Part shown: piece by piece, positions 1 through 9,555 of the stretch
How the letters are laid out: each line of letters starts with the position of its first letter
Position numbering within the stretch: position 1 is the first letter of the stretch
Assembly (NCBI GenBank): GCA_963676655.2
Contig: CAXXKX010000003.1
Coordinates: forward strand, 248,001-312,000
Source: G963676655 sp963676655
Lineage (GTDB): Bacteria > Verrucomicrobiota > Lentisphaeria > Victivallales > Victivallaceae
Reading direction: 5' to 3'
Length of the DNA: 64,000 nt
The notes under the pieces: generated by a model
Told to the model about the DNA's origin: nothing
Seen by the model: the letters and a program-made list of their open reading frames with translations, nothing else
Databases searched by the model: none
Made by a program: the position numbers and the translations under genes

Positions 1-1998
1 CGCAGCATGTATATTTACGCCCCGTCCTTGAACAGCTACCTGGCCTATCTCAAAACAAATGAAACTTCCCAGTTCAACAACGGCATTAGCGGCTGGTTTA
101 TCGATTACAGCGGCAACGGCGGTTATTCCGGCTATTTGACCATTACCGGCAGCGATCAAAACTACGGTTTGCGCATTCATGACATCCGGGTTAACACTGC
201 TCCAAGCGCGGCAAACAGCTGGAAAGCCGACCCGAACGCCGGTACTGCGGCAACCGGAGAAATCACGGTACTGGCCAATAACACCTCAATTCAATTTCCA
301 TCCGATCCCACTACCAATGTAACCGGACCATGGACGGACGGGGTAATCTATTCCGGCGCGGCCCTGGTTGGAACGCTTGGCGGCGGTCCGGTAGTCACCG
401 GAACCGGTGATTTTGCCGATGGCGGCACGCATAATGATATTGTTGCGACCATGCTGGCCTCGATCAGCGCAAGTATCGCCACCGGCCTTCTGGGCAGCGA
501 CATGTACAATACTAAAATTACGGCCACCACACCAGGTTCGACAATGTACTGGTTTAATACTATGACCCGGGCGCAATCCACTCAGAAGCTGTTCGATAAA
601 GCCTGGCCCGGCGGCCAGAAATACTACGATCCGTTCTGGGGAACTATGGCCGAACTGACCAATATGCAGGGCTACCTCTCTCCGTTTAACGACCGCTGGC
701 AGAATTTCAGTCCGGACTTTGCGCTGGGAGAAAACTATACGATGACATGGGAACTCGGCATCCCAACTGCCGGAGCCGGGTACTATTTCGTCAGCGGTTA
801 TATTACCGGTGACGTTATTGACGGCATAACCGTTTCCCTGAGCGGTGACGCAAGCAAAACAACAACAACCAGCGCCGAAGGTTTTTTCTTTTTTGAAAAT
901 CTGGCCAACGGTAAATACATCGTCACCCCGTCCACAACCGGTTATTCATTCAGTCCGTCCCATGCATCCGTCACAGTAGCCGGCAGCGATCAGCCGTCCG
1001 AAGGCTTCACCGCCACCGCCATGTTGACCGGAACTCACTCCGTCAGCGGCACAATATCCGGTGACGTCAAGGAAAAAGTTATCATCTCGCTTTCCCCTGT
1101 CGACGATCCCGACAATGAGATAACTACAACCACCTCTGCGGAAGGAACCTTCTTCTTACCAAATCTGGTTGAGGGGGACTACTTTGTTACGCCTTATCTC
1201 AAGGGGTATTTGTTCAGTCCTTCCGGCTATACAATAACGATCCTCAATTCCAGCAAAATAGCCACAGACTTCGTCGCTATCGGGGCAAAAGTCGCTATCG
1301 GCTCTAAATTGTTGGTGGAAACCGATGATATTGCGGGACTTGACATTGACGAATTTCGGGTAAAACCGAGAGTTTATACCAAATACGGGCTTTCCGGCGG
1401 AAGAACCGGCAAATCCAATGTCCGGGTTCTGACCAGGGCTGCTCAAGCAAAAGGCGCAACTTTCCTGAATTGCCTCTGGACAAACGGCATCCGGCTTTAT
1501 GACCGCAAGGAACTGCGCAATGCCCGCAAACAGGGAATCAGTACCGCAATTTGGGCCGCCGATCCAGTCAATCAGGAAAGCCTGGAAATGGAACTGTGCA
1601 TCGGAGGGCGCAAATTGGATGACCTGTATGTCTTCCCGCTTGCCCTGGAATTACCTGAAATAACCAATATTTCCACCGGCTGGCAGAATGAGAAAGGCGA
1701 CAAAACGCTGGTTATTACCGGTCGCTGGTTCGGATCAGAACCCCTTAAAATATCCCGGGAATATAACCGGAACGGAAAGATAAAGTTACAAAAGATGAGA
1801 GTGTTGAAGCCGACTGAGGCTGATGCCGACGCAGGTTACAAAGACCATAAGGGCAAACCGTCATTTATGAACTGTCAAACCGGAGCAAGTAAAGTGGTTG
1901 TCGTCATTCCGTCAAGAGATCCTGACGGCGCTTTGAACGGCACTCTGGTCCTAGACAACGGTATCGGACTTGCTACCGGCACCATTCCGCTTGAATGA
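1..1998 (+). CDS. Partial secreted multidomain protein with two carboxypeptidase-regulatory-like repeats
   Basis: The frame is open to the left edge, so the N-terminus lies outside the window; the first ATG is at 7. The visible 660-odd residues begin with a Gly/Thr/Asn-rich region that I do not recognise. Two homologous beta-sandwich repeats follow at about residues 259-337 and 343-425. Each opens with VSG-x-I-(T/S)GD, carries a TSAEG...F turn and ends with a GY-x-FSPS strand, which is the pattern of carboxypeptidase-regulatory-like or SdrD-B domains. Near residue 550 is an IPT/TIG-like segment (PEITNIS...ITGRWFG). The composition suggests a secreted or surface protein. A distant resemblance of the N-terminal part to GH64 glucanases crossed my mind but is not supported by any motif. 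Confidence 0.7.
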   Translation, partial: RSMYIYAPSLNSYLAYLKTNETSQFNNGISGWFIDYSGNGGYSGYLTITGSDQNYGLRIHDIRVNTAPSAANSWKADPNAGTAATGEITVLANNTSIQFPSDPTTNVTGPWTDGVIYSGAALVGTLGGGPVVTGTGDFADGGTHNDIVATMLASISASIATGLLGSDMYNTKITATTPGSTMYWFNTMTRAQSTQKLFDKAWPGGQKYYDPFWGTMAELTNMQGYLSPFNDRWQNFSPDFALGENYTMTWELGIPTAGAGYYFVSGYITGDVIDGITVSLSGDASKTTTTSAEGFFFFENLANGKYIVTPSTTGYSFSPSHASVTVAGSDQPSEGFTATAMLTGTHSVSGTISGDVKEKVIISLSPVDDPDNEITTTTSAEGTFFLPNLVEGDYFVTPYLKGYLFSPSGYTITILNSSKIATDFVAIGAKVAIGSKLLVETDDIAGLDIDEFRVKPRVYTKYGLSGGRTGKSNVRVLTRAAQAKGATFLNCLWTNGIRLYDRKELRNARKQGISTAIWAADPVNQESLEMELCIGGRKLDDLYVFPLALELPEITNISTGWQNEKGDKTLVITGRWFGSEPLKISREYNRNGKIKLQKMRVLKPTEADADAGYKDHKGKPSFMNCQTGASKVVVVIPSRDPDGALNGTLVLDNGIGLATGTIPLE

Positions 1999-2045
1999 AA
2001 ATTTTGAAGCAATAGTAATGCCATCAGTCGCATGGATTTTAAACA

Positions 2046-4610
2046 TTACCCACCCGTCTCAGGAGTAATGATTTTTCCGTCAATGACCACTCTGGCCGGG
2101 GCAATAGCATAAACGCTCAACTCCGGCTGACGGCGTACCAGCAAGGCACGCCCCGCAAAGGCAATGTCGCCGACTGTAACCGGACCCGCCCCCTCTTCAC
2201 ACAGGATAAATGTATCATCTAAACCACAGCCCGTCACATGCAGCGCACTGGTGTGTGCGTCGGCAAGAAGACGCTCAACTGTGGGATATTCCTGCTGATC
2301 CGGCGCCAACGGGTAAAGCACCGCATCCATCCGCGCCGGCAGCCGGGTTTCGGTCTTGATATCAGCCATCCAGACGGGATATTCACCGGCAATCCCCCAC
2401 CAGCCGGCGGCGGGTTGCAGTTCGCCTTTGTGCAAGCTGATTTTGGCGGGAGAATCCGTCAATGACAGAATGGCAATATTACCCAGCCCGGCATCGGCGG
2501 TTACAACCGCATTGTCGACGACCTTAATTTGTCCGGCAGTGTAGAGCGTTTCGGCTTGTGGAGTATATAATGGAGCAATATGGAAAAGCTGTTCCAGCGT
2601 ATGCAGAGCATCATCATCGCCCTGAATCAGATCACAGAGTATCCAATATTCCGATTTAACATAAAAAATGGCACGGCGCTGGCTCAAACTGTTGTCGATT
2701 TCATCAGCCGAAACATTTTCACCAAACGGATTGCGGACAAAGCCTTCCAGATATTCACTACTGACAAAATCGAAATGTTCCGCGCTTACCCATTCGTTAC
2801 GGCCAATTTGGTCAAGCTTGGTTTCCGGAAAAAAGCGCCGGGCTTGTCCGCAGCCGTCAATCAGGATCGTGTTGTGTGCGCGGGTTGATTTAAAGTAATG
2901 AGTAAGTTCAGTGGCCGAATAAGCATAAATACCGGGATCCGCGATTAACTGACGTCCATTGGCGTATAGACAGAAGTTCAGCTTGTCCTCATGTTGGTGA
3001 TTAGCGCCCCATGGCGCTCCGTCAAAATGCAGATACTGACCATCCTCACCCCATTTATCACGCATCAGGTAATAACCGGCCGAAGGCCAGGCATAAGAAC
3101 AGTACTCAGGTTCAGTCCCCATTGCCCCTCTGGTCGAAAACCACAGGAAATCCTGACGATTAAGGCGGTTGGCGGTTGCCGATAAAAAACCGGAAACATC
3201 CACACTGAAGGAATATGAATCACTAAAGGTTGGCAGAGAATAATCGGGCATGGCCGCATAGAGATAAACTTCGTTGGCTTTTTCAAAAACATCAAGGAAA
3301 TCCTGAGACAGGGCGACACCCCGGACACGAGCTGTTTCCACCACGCCGGACATGGCGAGAGTTGCGAAAGAGTGAGCAGCGTAACATAGTTCAAATTGCT
3401 GGCCGTCGTCATAAAAAGCAAAACTGTTGATCCAGCGCAGACGTCGCATGGCCACACGAAAATAAGCCTCAGCCTGACGCAGTTCCGGGGAAAATAAAGC
3501 GGCCGTTGCCAATCCGGCTGCCTCAACTTGCAGCCAGTTGTGAGGAAGACCGCAAAAAGCAGTAGCAAAACGCATATGATCAAGACGGGAGCATGCCAAT
3601 ATCTTGTGAATTTCAGGTGTGAAGTAATCCGACTTGCCCACCGCCGCAATGATGGTCGGCCATATTATTGCCTGGCGACGTCCAAGCTCCAGAGTGCGCC
3701 ATGGCCCAATCGCCTGTTGATTGTTGGGAACAGGAGCAAGCGTATAAAAAGATTTCAATAACCTGGCGGCATGACGGGAGTATTTTTCCTGCCCGGTACT
3801 TTCGTAAGCCGCGGCCAGATTTTGGATAAAATAATGCGCGGCCAAACTAACCGTGGATTCTTTATCGTCGAATAATCGCAAGTACCAATCAATTTCATCT
3901 GGAAACTGATATCGAACAAGCATGTGAGAGTGAAAGGTGATCAAATTATTACAGGTATCATCGGCCTCGCCAATGTTCAGGTTCATTTGCGCTTCAGGTA
4001 TATTTATGTCGTATTGCCAGGCCCGATCGCGCAACCGTTCTCCCAGGTTTTCAGTTGATGACGGATCAATCATATGCTTGCAATAATCCCGGGCGGGAAC
4101 CTGCAAGTGTTCGGCTAGCGAATGATCAACAAACCTCCCCCACAGGCGCTCTTCCAGAGCAAGCAGGTCTGCATAGACAGGCACTTCCATCTCGTGTGCG
4201 ACACTGCACACGGCGCGAATGCAGTCCGTCATCAGAGAATCGGAGAGTGCAGCTTTGCGCCAATGTCCCACGCTGGCCAGGCGGGCGCTGCCGGTAACAC
4301 GCCATAGCTCGGCTTCCGGGTGATGCCCCTCACATCGATAACCAATAATCGCGAGGGCTGCGCCATTGAGCAGAAGATTATCAGGAAATCCATTGTAAGT
4401 ACAGCCACAAGCACAAAAAGTCAATAAGTAATCGGCAAGCTCAAATAAACGTGGCCCTGGCGGCTCTTCCTCGACCAGCAGTCCGAGAGCTATGCGAGCT
4501 GCATTCTCCAACCCCCAAACATCGTCAGGCGCTAAAGGCAATATGTCAGGAGGCGATCCGTCAGGGACCGCGACCGCGTATTTACCGAGTGACTTAATGA
4601 ATAGTTCCAT
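2046..4610 (-). CDS. Heparinase II/III-family polysaccharide lyase-like protein
   Basis: About 854 residues. The N-terminal half is a helical (alpha/alpha) toroid. The C-terminal half is a beta-sandwich with the family signatures NHQHEDKLNF near residue 535 (catalytic-type His pair) and STRAHNTILIDG near residue 574. Such enzymes cleave uronic-acid-containing polysaccharides (heparinoids, alginate) by beta-elimination; the exact substrate cannot be read from the sequence. I chose the ATG at 4610 because GGAGAG lies just upstream. An in-frame ATG at 4661 would fall inside the predicted -35 box. No clear signal peptide is visible from this start, so the enzyme may act in the cytoplasm or periplasm on oligosaccharides. 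Confidence 0.85.
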   Translation of the reverse strand: MELFIKSLGKYAVAVPDGSPPDILPLAPDDVWGLENAARIALGLLVEEEPPGPRLFELADYLLTFCACGCTYNGFPDNLLLNGAALAIIGYRCEGHHPEAELWRVTGSARLASVGHWRKAALSDSLMTDCIRAVCSVAHEMEVPVYADLLALEERLWGRFVDHSLAEHLQVPARDYCKHMIDPSSTENLGERLRDRAWQYDINIPEAQMNLNIGEADDTCNNLITFHSHMLVRYQFPDEIDWYLRLFDDKESTVSLAAHYFIQNLAAAYESTGQEKYSRHAARLLKSFYTLAPVPNNQQAIGPWRTLELGRRQAIIWPTIIAAVGKSDYFTPEIHKILACSRLDHMRFATAFCGLPHNWLQVEAAGLATAALFSPELRQAEAYFRVAMRRLRWINSFAFYDDGQQFELCYAAHSFATLAMSGVVETARVRGVALSQDFLDVFEKANEVYLYAAMPDYSLPTFSDSYSFSVDVSGFLSATANRLNRQDFLWFSTRGAMGTEPEYCSYAWPSAGYYLMRDKWGEDGQYLHFDGAPWGANHQHEDKLNFCLYANGRQLIADPGIYAYSATELTHYFKSTRAHNTILIDGCGQARRFFPETKLDQIGRNEWVSAEHFDFVSSEYLEGFVRNPFGENVSADEIDNSLSQRRAIFYVKSEYWILCDLIQGDDDALHTLEQLFHIAPLYTPQAETLYTAGQIKVVDNAVVTADAGLGNIAILSLTDSPAKISLHKGELQPAAGWWGIAGEYPVWMADIKTETRLPARMDAVLYPLAPDQQEYPTVERLLADAHTSALHVTGCGLDDTFILCEEGAGPVTVGDIAFAGRALLVRRQPELSVYAIAPARVVIDGKIITPETGG

Positions 4611-4632
4611 AGCTTCTCTCCAAAACATTAAT

Positions 4633-4661
4633 AATATACTAGCTATATTCAAGTTGTCCAA
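4633..4661 (-). promoter_or_regulatory. Sigma70-like promoter of the heparinase-like gene
   Basis: On the minus strand a -35 box TTGGAC (4656-4661) is followed by 17 bp and a -10 box TATATT (4633-4638). It lies just upstream of the ATG at 4610 and helps to decide that start. Confidence 0.6.
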
Positions 4662-4721
4662 TCTTCTAGGCCAACCGTAAAAATTTTTATATGCTCCTAC
4701 TTAACCGGATATTTTTGTATT

Positions 4722-4762
4722 AAAAAACAAACGAGGAAATGAACAGTGCCGCTTTCCTTGTT
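4722..4762 (-). terminator. Rho-independent terminator of the prepilin-like gene
   Basis: Reading the minus strand, a 10-bp stem AACAAGGAAA / TTTCCTCGTT (one G-T pair, 4753-4762 with 4730-4739) is followed by TGTTTTTTAA. It sits 12 bp after the stop codon of the prepilin-like gene. Confidence 0.65.
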
Positions 4763-4773
4763 GTAATACGGTC

Positions 4774-5454
4774 TTATTTATCCGCTCTATAGTACCAATC
4801 CTTATCTCCATTGTTGCCAATAATCAGCTTTTCTCTTTTTTCGCCACTGACATGCCCATCAACCCAAGCCATATTAATTGAGCCATGATGCTGATAACTT
4901 ACATACTTGGCGCTTTGATAACTCGGAGGAAAAATACGCAATAATTTATCGGTGCTGTCGTTATCATATACGTCACCGATCATAGCGGTACCGGTGGCCT
5001 TTTTTACCTGCTGTAATTTAATTCTGGCCATACCTGAGCGATTTTCTTCAAGTCCCAAATAAGTATAATTCCAACCATAACCGCCATCCCAGTTTTTATC
5101 CCCAGACTTATTATTAAAAGACGGACATGCATATGCTCCGGTTTTTATCCTGCGATCTGTTGGATCAGTAATCCTCTCGTTGCATATATATGGAGACAAT
5201 TCTCTTCGCCACTCCATAGCATTACCATCGTTCCCGACGCCCTCCCCGGCCAGCCTGTCTAAAGGAAGCCAGTCATTGTAATCCTGGGTATACATGGAAA
5301 CGGCGGTTCCCAACTGCTTTAAATTGCCCGCGCATTTTATGGCTTTCGCCTTTTCCCTTGCCGAGTTCAATGCTGGCAGCAACATTGCAGCAAGAATAGC
5401 TATAATCGCAATCACTACAAGAAGCTCGATAAGTGTGAATTTTTGTGATTTCAT
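4774..5454 (-). CDS. Prepilin-type N-terminal domain protein (type II secretion/pilin-like)
   Basis: The N-terminus is a class III prepilin signal: a short basic leader, then FTLIELL with the conserved Glu at +5, then a hydrophobic helix ending in MLLPALN. The ARxKAK...C...NLKQL segment and the late WVDGHVS signature are typical of the large PVC family of prepilin-like extracellular proteins. These are exported and assembled by type II secretion/type IV pilus machinery; the role of each copy is unknown. I chose the ATG at 5454 (226 aa) because AAGGAG lies at normal spacing. The ATG at 5472 overlaps that ribosome binding site. A terminator follows. Confidence 0.85.
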   Translation of the reverse strand: MKSQKFTLIELLVVIAIIAILAAMLLPALNSAREKAKAIKCAGNLKQLGTAVSMYTQDYNDWLPLDRLAGEGVGNDGNAMEWRRELSPYICNERITDPTDRRIKTGAYACPSFNNKSGDKNWDGGYGWNYTYLGLEENRSGMARIKLQQVKKATGTAMIGDVYDNDSTDKLLRIFPPSYQSAKYVSYQHHGSINMAWVDGHVSGEKREKLIIGNNGDKDWYYRADK

Positions 5455-5639
5455 TTTTTCACTCCTTTTCATGGTTTTTAGTTTTAATTACAAGAAAACG
5501 GACGTTTCAATATTACTTAAAAGTTCTCCTTTTCATGGTTAGTTTTTATTTTCAATGTTAGAATACAAAAAATTCCCTGCATCCCTGATTACGGTAATCC
5601 GAACCAGCTTGTTCTTTGATAATTCATACCTATACTTAG

Positions 5640-5799
5640 CCTGAACTATTCATAAAAAATGGATGAGATGTGAAAATATGCTCAAAAAGAAAGTTTTTGA
5701 TTATCCCGCAGGCGTAGCAGCGCTACGTCGAGGACATAAGCAAATTCTTTACTTTGAGCAGATTGTAACAAGTCGCCATAAATTTCTGAATAATTCAGG
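5640..5799. mobile_element. 160-bp MITE, copy 1
   Basis: The element starts CCTGAACTATTCATAAA and ends with the imperfect inverted copy of this sequence. It is flanked by a perfect 4-bp duplication TTAG (5636-5639 and 5800-5803). It contains no gene. Its centre carries the hairpin CGTAGC-AGC-GCTACG. A second copy of exactly the same length lies at 60212-60371, with about five mismatches by my count. The YTAR-type duplication suggests mobilisation by an IS5-type transposase. It fills most of the gap between the prepilin-like gene and the next regulator. Confidence 0.85.
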
Positions 5800-5841
5800 T
5801 TAGTCGCGACTGAAAAATCGTCATTATTGCGAGTTCAGCAC

Positions 5842-5870
5842 TTGATCATTGTGCAAAACCACTTTATATT
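5842..5870 (+). promoter_or_regulatory. Sigma70-like promoter of the AraC gene at 5975
   Basis: TTGATC (5842-5847), 17 bp, TATATT (5865-5870), about 105 bp upstream of the start codon. It lies outside the neighbouring MITE. Confidence 0.5.
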
Positions 5871-5974
5871 ATACCTGAAACAAGTAATAAAACAATGGCA
5901 TTTTTGAAAAAAAGATAGCAAAAACACCGTTTTGCGTTTTTTTGTTCTCTATAAGAAAACAGGAGCGGCAAACT

Positions 5975-6763
5975 ATGTTAAAAGAGTACGATATTGAACG
6001 GATCGAATGTAAATTTTTGTCCCACCAACGCCCCGGCGGCATAGTACCCGGACCGCCGCACACACATTCGTTTTGGCAAATATCCCTTAATTACGAAGGA
6101 GCCGGATCATTTTTTGCTCAGGGCGTGGAATATAAATTCTCCGGCGGCGAACTTATTATCGCTCCCGGCGGTTTGGAACACTATTATCGCTATCCGGGAG
6201 TTCCCGGTAAATGGCTGGCGTTGGGATTCAGCGTAGAGAACTATTCCGGCCGGCTATTACCTCTAGTTCTGCTTCCGGATCCAACGCTTGATCACCTGTT
6301 GAAAGCAATCGATCGCTTATTGTGTAAGAACATCCTTTCAGATGACCTGGAAAAATGTATTATCAATTCCATTTTGAAGGCCATTGTCCAAATTTACTGC
6401 CAACAGGTAGAGGGAAAGAAACAGGTTCATTCAACATTTATACATCAAATACTTGACTATGTCGATCATCGCGGAGCCCAACATATAACCGTCAATGATA
6501 TTGCTAAATATACCGGTTTTTCCGCTAAATATTGTTCCGCACGTTTCAAAAAAGAACATGGTCAGCCGCTGAAAAAATTTCTGGACGAAGAACGCTTTAA
6601 GCACGCCTGCAATCTTCTGGGATTTTGGGAAAATTCAATAAGCGAAGTTGCTGAACTTCTAGGGTTTCCTGACGTTTATGCATTTTCCCGTTTTTTCAGG
6701 CGACAAGCCAAACAAAGCCCGAGCCATTTCAGAAAACAGCAATTTGATACATTTCAAACTTAA
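5975..6763 (+). CDS. AraC-family transcriptional regulator
   Basis: 262 residues. The N-terminal half is a cupin-like sensor (PHTHSFWQISLNYEGAG, then a G-(G/E)-L-I-I-APGG strand) that probably binds a sugar. The C-terminal 100 residues hold the two helix-turn-helix motifs of the AraC/XylS family (VNDIAKYTGFSAKYCSARFKK and ISEVAELLGFPDVYAFSRFFR). The start at 5975 is set by AGGAG at 5961-5965. An upstream ATG at 5942 lacks such a site. It probably controls glycan-use genes, either the heparinase-like gene or the convergent mannosidase operon; the target is inferred, not shown. Confidence 0.9.
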   Translation: MLKEYDIERIECKFLSHQRPGGIVPGPPHTHSFWQISLNYEGAGSFFAQGVEYKFSGGELIIAPGGLEHYYRYPGVPGKWLALGFSVENYSGRLLPLVLLPDPTLDHLLKAIDRLLCKNILSDDLEKCIINSILKAIVQIYCQQVEGKKQVHSTFIHQILDYVDHRGAQHITVNDIAKYTGFSAKYCSARFKKEHGQPLKKFLDEERFKHACNLLGFWENSISEVAELLGFPDVYAFSRFFRRQAKQSPSHFRKQQFDTFQT

Positions 6764-6780
6764 CCCATGGGTACGAAAGC

Positions 6781-6970
6781 AGAGTGCGGTTCTATTTATA
6801 CTTTAAACGCTTGAAATATTAACCTTTAATTGTGCCCTGCCAACGCCGTTCTTGCTCTTTACAACTCCTTGGTTACCCCTGGTAGCCAAAGACTTGCAAA
6901 AATCAACCCGGCATTTGGCATCATCACATTAAAAGTTAAATTTCCTCCCGCTCAAAGTATAACCGCACTC
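6781..6970. repeat. Foldback element between convergent genes
   Basis: The left arm starts with GAGTGCGGTT...ATACTTT. The right arm ends with its complement AAAGTATAACCGCACTC. The inner arms still match imperfectly (GAAAT(A)TTAAC-TTTTAA-TGTG). The apex is a hairpin TTGGTTACC-CCT-GGTAGCCAA at 6869-6889, almost exactly in the middle. The whole of this gap can therefore fold into one long imperfect hairpin. It separates the ends of two convergent genes and could act as a bidirectional terminator or be a MITE relic. Confidence 0.6.
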
Positions 6971-7006
6971 AAAAAGCCTGAGATACAAAAATCCCGGAGC
7001 CGGTAA

Positions 7007-9460
7007 TTATTTCCGACCGGGTACTTTGATCGATACGGTCTTGAATTCAAACGGGCCAAGCTTATGTTTCGACTCAACCTTGCCGGCCAGCATTGACAAT
7101 TTGACCTTTGCCGGCGCATCGGTCGGGTTATAAATCCGCAGAATCAGCTCATTCTTATCCGGATTTTTCTTACAGCAGGTGATAACTGCCGGACCTTTGG
7201 CGATCGAAACAAAATCCTGCAACGGAACGTTTTTGTCTTTTCCACCGGGACAGAACAATATATGCGGCGTACCTTCCGCGAAAAGCATGGTTTGCTTATC
7301 CATTTCAGCGATGAGTTTGTCCGCTTTGCCGCCAACTATTTTCAGTTTAAATTCGCGCTGACCAAAGTCGATACGGTCATGGACCCGGTCGTTTGAAACC
7401 AGATCACGGCCACGCAGCGGCAGGGCGGAATAACAGGGCGAACGCATTAACGAATAGCGCATTTCGCCATTATAGTAATCCAGGCCATGCCCAGAATCAC
7501 AAATGACGCCGCAGGCCAGATTCTGTTCTGTAGAAACCGCGGCGAACCACTGACTGAATACTTTTTCCTCGCGCACCGGCGGAATCGCCTTGCGCCCGAA
7601 AATATCCTGAGCAAGGCACTCGGCCTGCTTGTCAATAAACGGGAACGACGCTTTATACATGATGTTCGGGGTCCGGTTGTTGATCTGCATCCTGATTTCA
7701 AACCCGGTGCCGCGTCTCGGAATAACGTAACGGGTCCTCAAGGTGGACTCCTGATACTGGAACAATGCCTCGACAATCGTTCGCACCGGGCCGCTTTCAA
7801 TAATTCTAACCGGGCCAAGTTGAGCGTCTGAAAGGCCTGAAACACTCTGTACCTGAGCTTTAGTCATCAGCTTGAACGAACCGATATGTTTGCGATAAGC
7901 AACGGTATCCGCGCCCCACGAATCTTCGTCATCCTGAATTACCAGGACACGTCCGGCCACGCCGCTGAAAAGCTCTTTTTCACCAACCTTGAACGAATCG
8001 ATCAACCCGGTCGTGCCGCTGATCGAAATCGCCATTTCACCGTTGTCGAAACTTAGCGCGGTATCGGTTAAAGGAGGCGGAGCCTGCAACAAATTCGGGC
8101 GGCACTCAAAACGGCTGATGCCGCCGGCCGGCAGTTCAGCCGCGAATACGACTTTTTTGCGCCAATCCAGATTAAGATTGGAATCCTCGTGTTCGACTTG
8201 TGACGCGATTCTTTCGTTGCCGGAATACACTTCGATGTCATAAAAAGTATCGTCCCAGTTATGATCCGCCAGCTGCATTTCACATTCAATCTCGGTCCTG
8301 ACCGGATACGGATGCGGGTTCCAGACGAATACCGGCATGTCACCCTCAGCGGCCTTCTGCTGGTTTGGCAGCAGCGACATAAAAGCGTCGGTACGAAGTC
8401 GCGCCAGGATTTCCCGCCCATGAGATAGCTGCTGCAACGAAGCTTCTTCCGCCGGCTTAATACTCGAACCGGGGAGGATATCATGAAACTGGCAGAATGC
8501 CAGATCTTTTGCAACCGTGCGAATCTTGTCAGATGAATATTCCAGTTTTCCGTTGACCCAGGCGGCGGACAACATTTTTTCAGTTAAAGCCAACTCGCTT
8601 TCAAGTTTCCGGTGCAATTGTTTGATCCGGACCTGAGAAGTATAGCAGCCGGTGGCAAAAAAGTTCAGTTCCTTATCGTGAACCGGCAGCTCCATACCGG
8701 ACTTACGGATTTCCGCGAAAAAGTTGTCCGGAGTCGAATGGACGATATCCAGTTCGGGGTGTTCCTTGATATACGCGTTGATCTCCTGCAGGTCAATCCG
8801 GGACGGGCCGCCGCCGTGGTTGCCGATGCCCCAGGTCGCCACATCAGCCGGATAATCCCGGTCCAGGGCGATCACCTCTTCCATTTTTTTACAGGCGGTC
8901 CCGCGCAGGGTGTTGTAGCCGCCGTAAAGACGATGGGCGGTTATCTTTGCATCGCCATAGCCCTGCCAGCAGAAAATCTCGGAAGGCAGTTCGCACCTGT
9001 TCGAGTCAGGGCGCATGAAAAGGTAGGCTTTGAAACCGCATTTTACCAGCACCTGAACCAGTCCGCGGGAATGGCCGAACGGGTCAAAGTTGATCGCGGT
9101 TTTCGGGTAGACGCCAAACCTGGACTTGAAATATTCTTGACCAAGTTCGATCTGCCGGATGACCGACTCTCCTGAAATCATATTGCAATCGGGCTGCAGA
9201 TACCAGCCGCCCATGATGTGCCATTTCCCGGCCTTGACCAGTTTTTTGATACGCTTGAACAACTTCGGCTCGTAGCGCTCAACCCATTCATAGAGGACCG
9301 CTTCGTTGTGACAGAAAACAAAATTATCGTAATTTTCGCAGAACTCGGCCGCCACCCGGAAGGTGCTCAAAGTTTCGCCGATGCCTTCTTCACGCTGCCA
9401 CAGCCACACCGGATCGAGGTGAGCGTTGCATATCAAATGGATCCTCTTATGTTTTGTCAT
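7007..9460 (-). CDS. GH38 alpha-mannosidase
   Basis: 817 residues, a normal length for bacterial GH38. The N-terminal catalytic domain has the zinc ligands HLD (H14, D16) in NAHLDPVWLW and the nucleophile motif INFDPFGHS (Asp about 126). The middle helical domain contains FCQFHDILPGSS, which includes a zinc-binding His. The C-terminal beta domains follow. It removes alpha-mannose from N-glycan-type or other mannosides. There is no signal peptide from the chosen start at 9460 (GGCGGGAAAT upstream), so it is probably cytoplasmic. It is the last gene of a three-gene operon, 95 bp after the isomerase-like gene. Confidence 0.93.
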   Translation of the reverse strand: MTKHKRIHLICNAHLDPVWLWQREEGIGETLSTFRVAAEFCENYDNFVFCHNEAVLYEWVERYEPKLFKRIKKLVKAGKWHIMGGWYLQPDCNMISGESVIRQIELGQEYFKSRFGVYPKTAINFDPFGHSRGLVQVLVKCGFKAYLFMRPDSNRCELPSEIFCWQGYGDAKITAHRLYGGYNTLRGTACKKMEEVIALDRDYPADVATWGIGNHGGGPSRIDLQEINAYIKEHPELDIVHSTPDNFFAEIRKSGMELPVHDKELNFFATGCYTSQVRIKQLHRKLESELALTEKMLSAAWVNGKLEYSSDKIRTVAKDLAFCQFHDILPGSSIKPAEEASLQQLSHGREILARLRTDAFMSLLPNQQKAAEGDMPVFVWNPHPYPVRTEIECEMQLADHNWDDTFYDIEVYSGNERIASQVEHEDSNLNLDWRKKVVFAAELPAGGISRFECRPNLLQAPPPLTDTALSFDNGEMAISISGTTGLIDSFKVGEKELFSGVAGRVLVIQDDEDSWGADTVAYRKHIGSFKLMTKAQVQSVSGLSDAQLGPVRIIESGPVRTIVEALFQYQESTLRTRYVIPRRGTGFEIRMQINNRTPNIMYKASFPFIDKQAECLAQDIFGRKAIPPVREEKVFSQWFAAVSTEQNLACGVICDSGHGLDYYNGEMRYSLMRSPCYSALPLRGRDLVSNDRVHDRIDFGQREFKLKIVGGKADKLIAEMDKQTMLFAEGTPHILFCPGGKDKNVPLQDFVSIAKGPAVITCCKKNPDKNELILRIYNPTDAPAKVKLSMLAGKVESKHKLGPFEFKTVSIKVPGRK

Positions 9461-9555
9461 ATTTCCCGCCTGTCTGTTTTTGTTGAATAATTGAAACGTT
9501 ATCACGCTCAAAGCAGTAAATTAGCACTGTTTAACAGGCAGTCAAACTCAATAAG

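Noticed and set aside
1..780. GH64 beta-1,3-glucanase domain in the left-edge protein
   Set aside because: Only a vague similarity; no catalytic motif could be placed and the N-terminus is missing.
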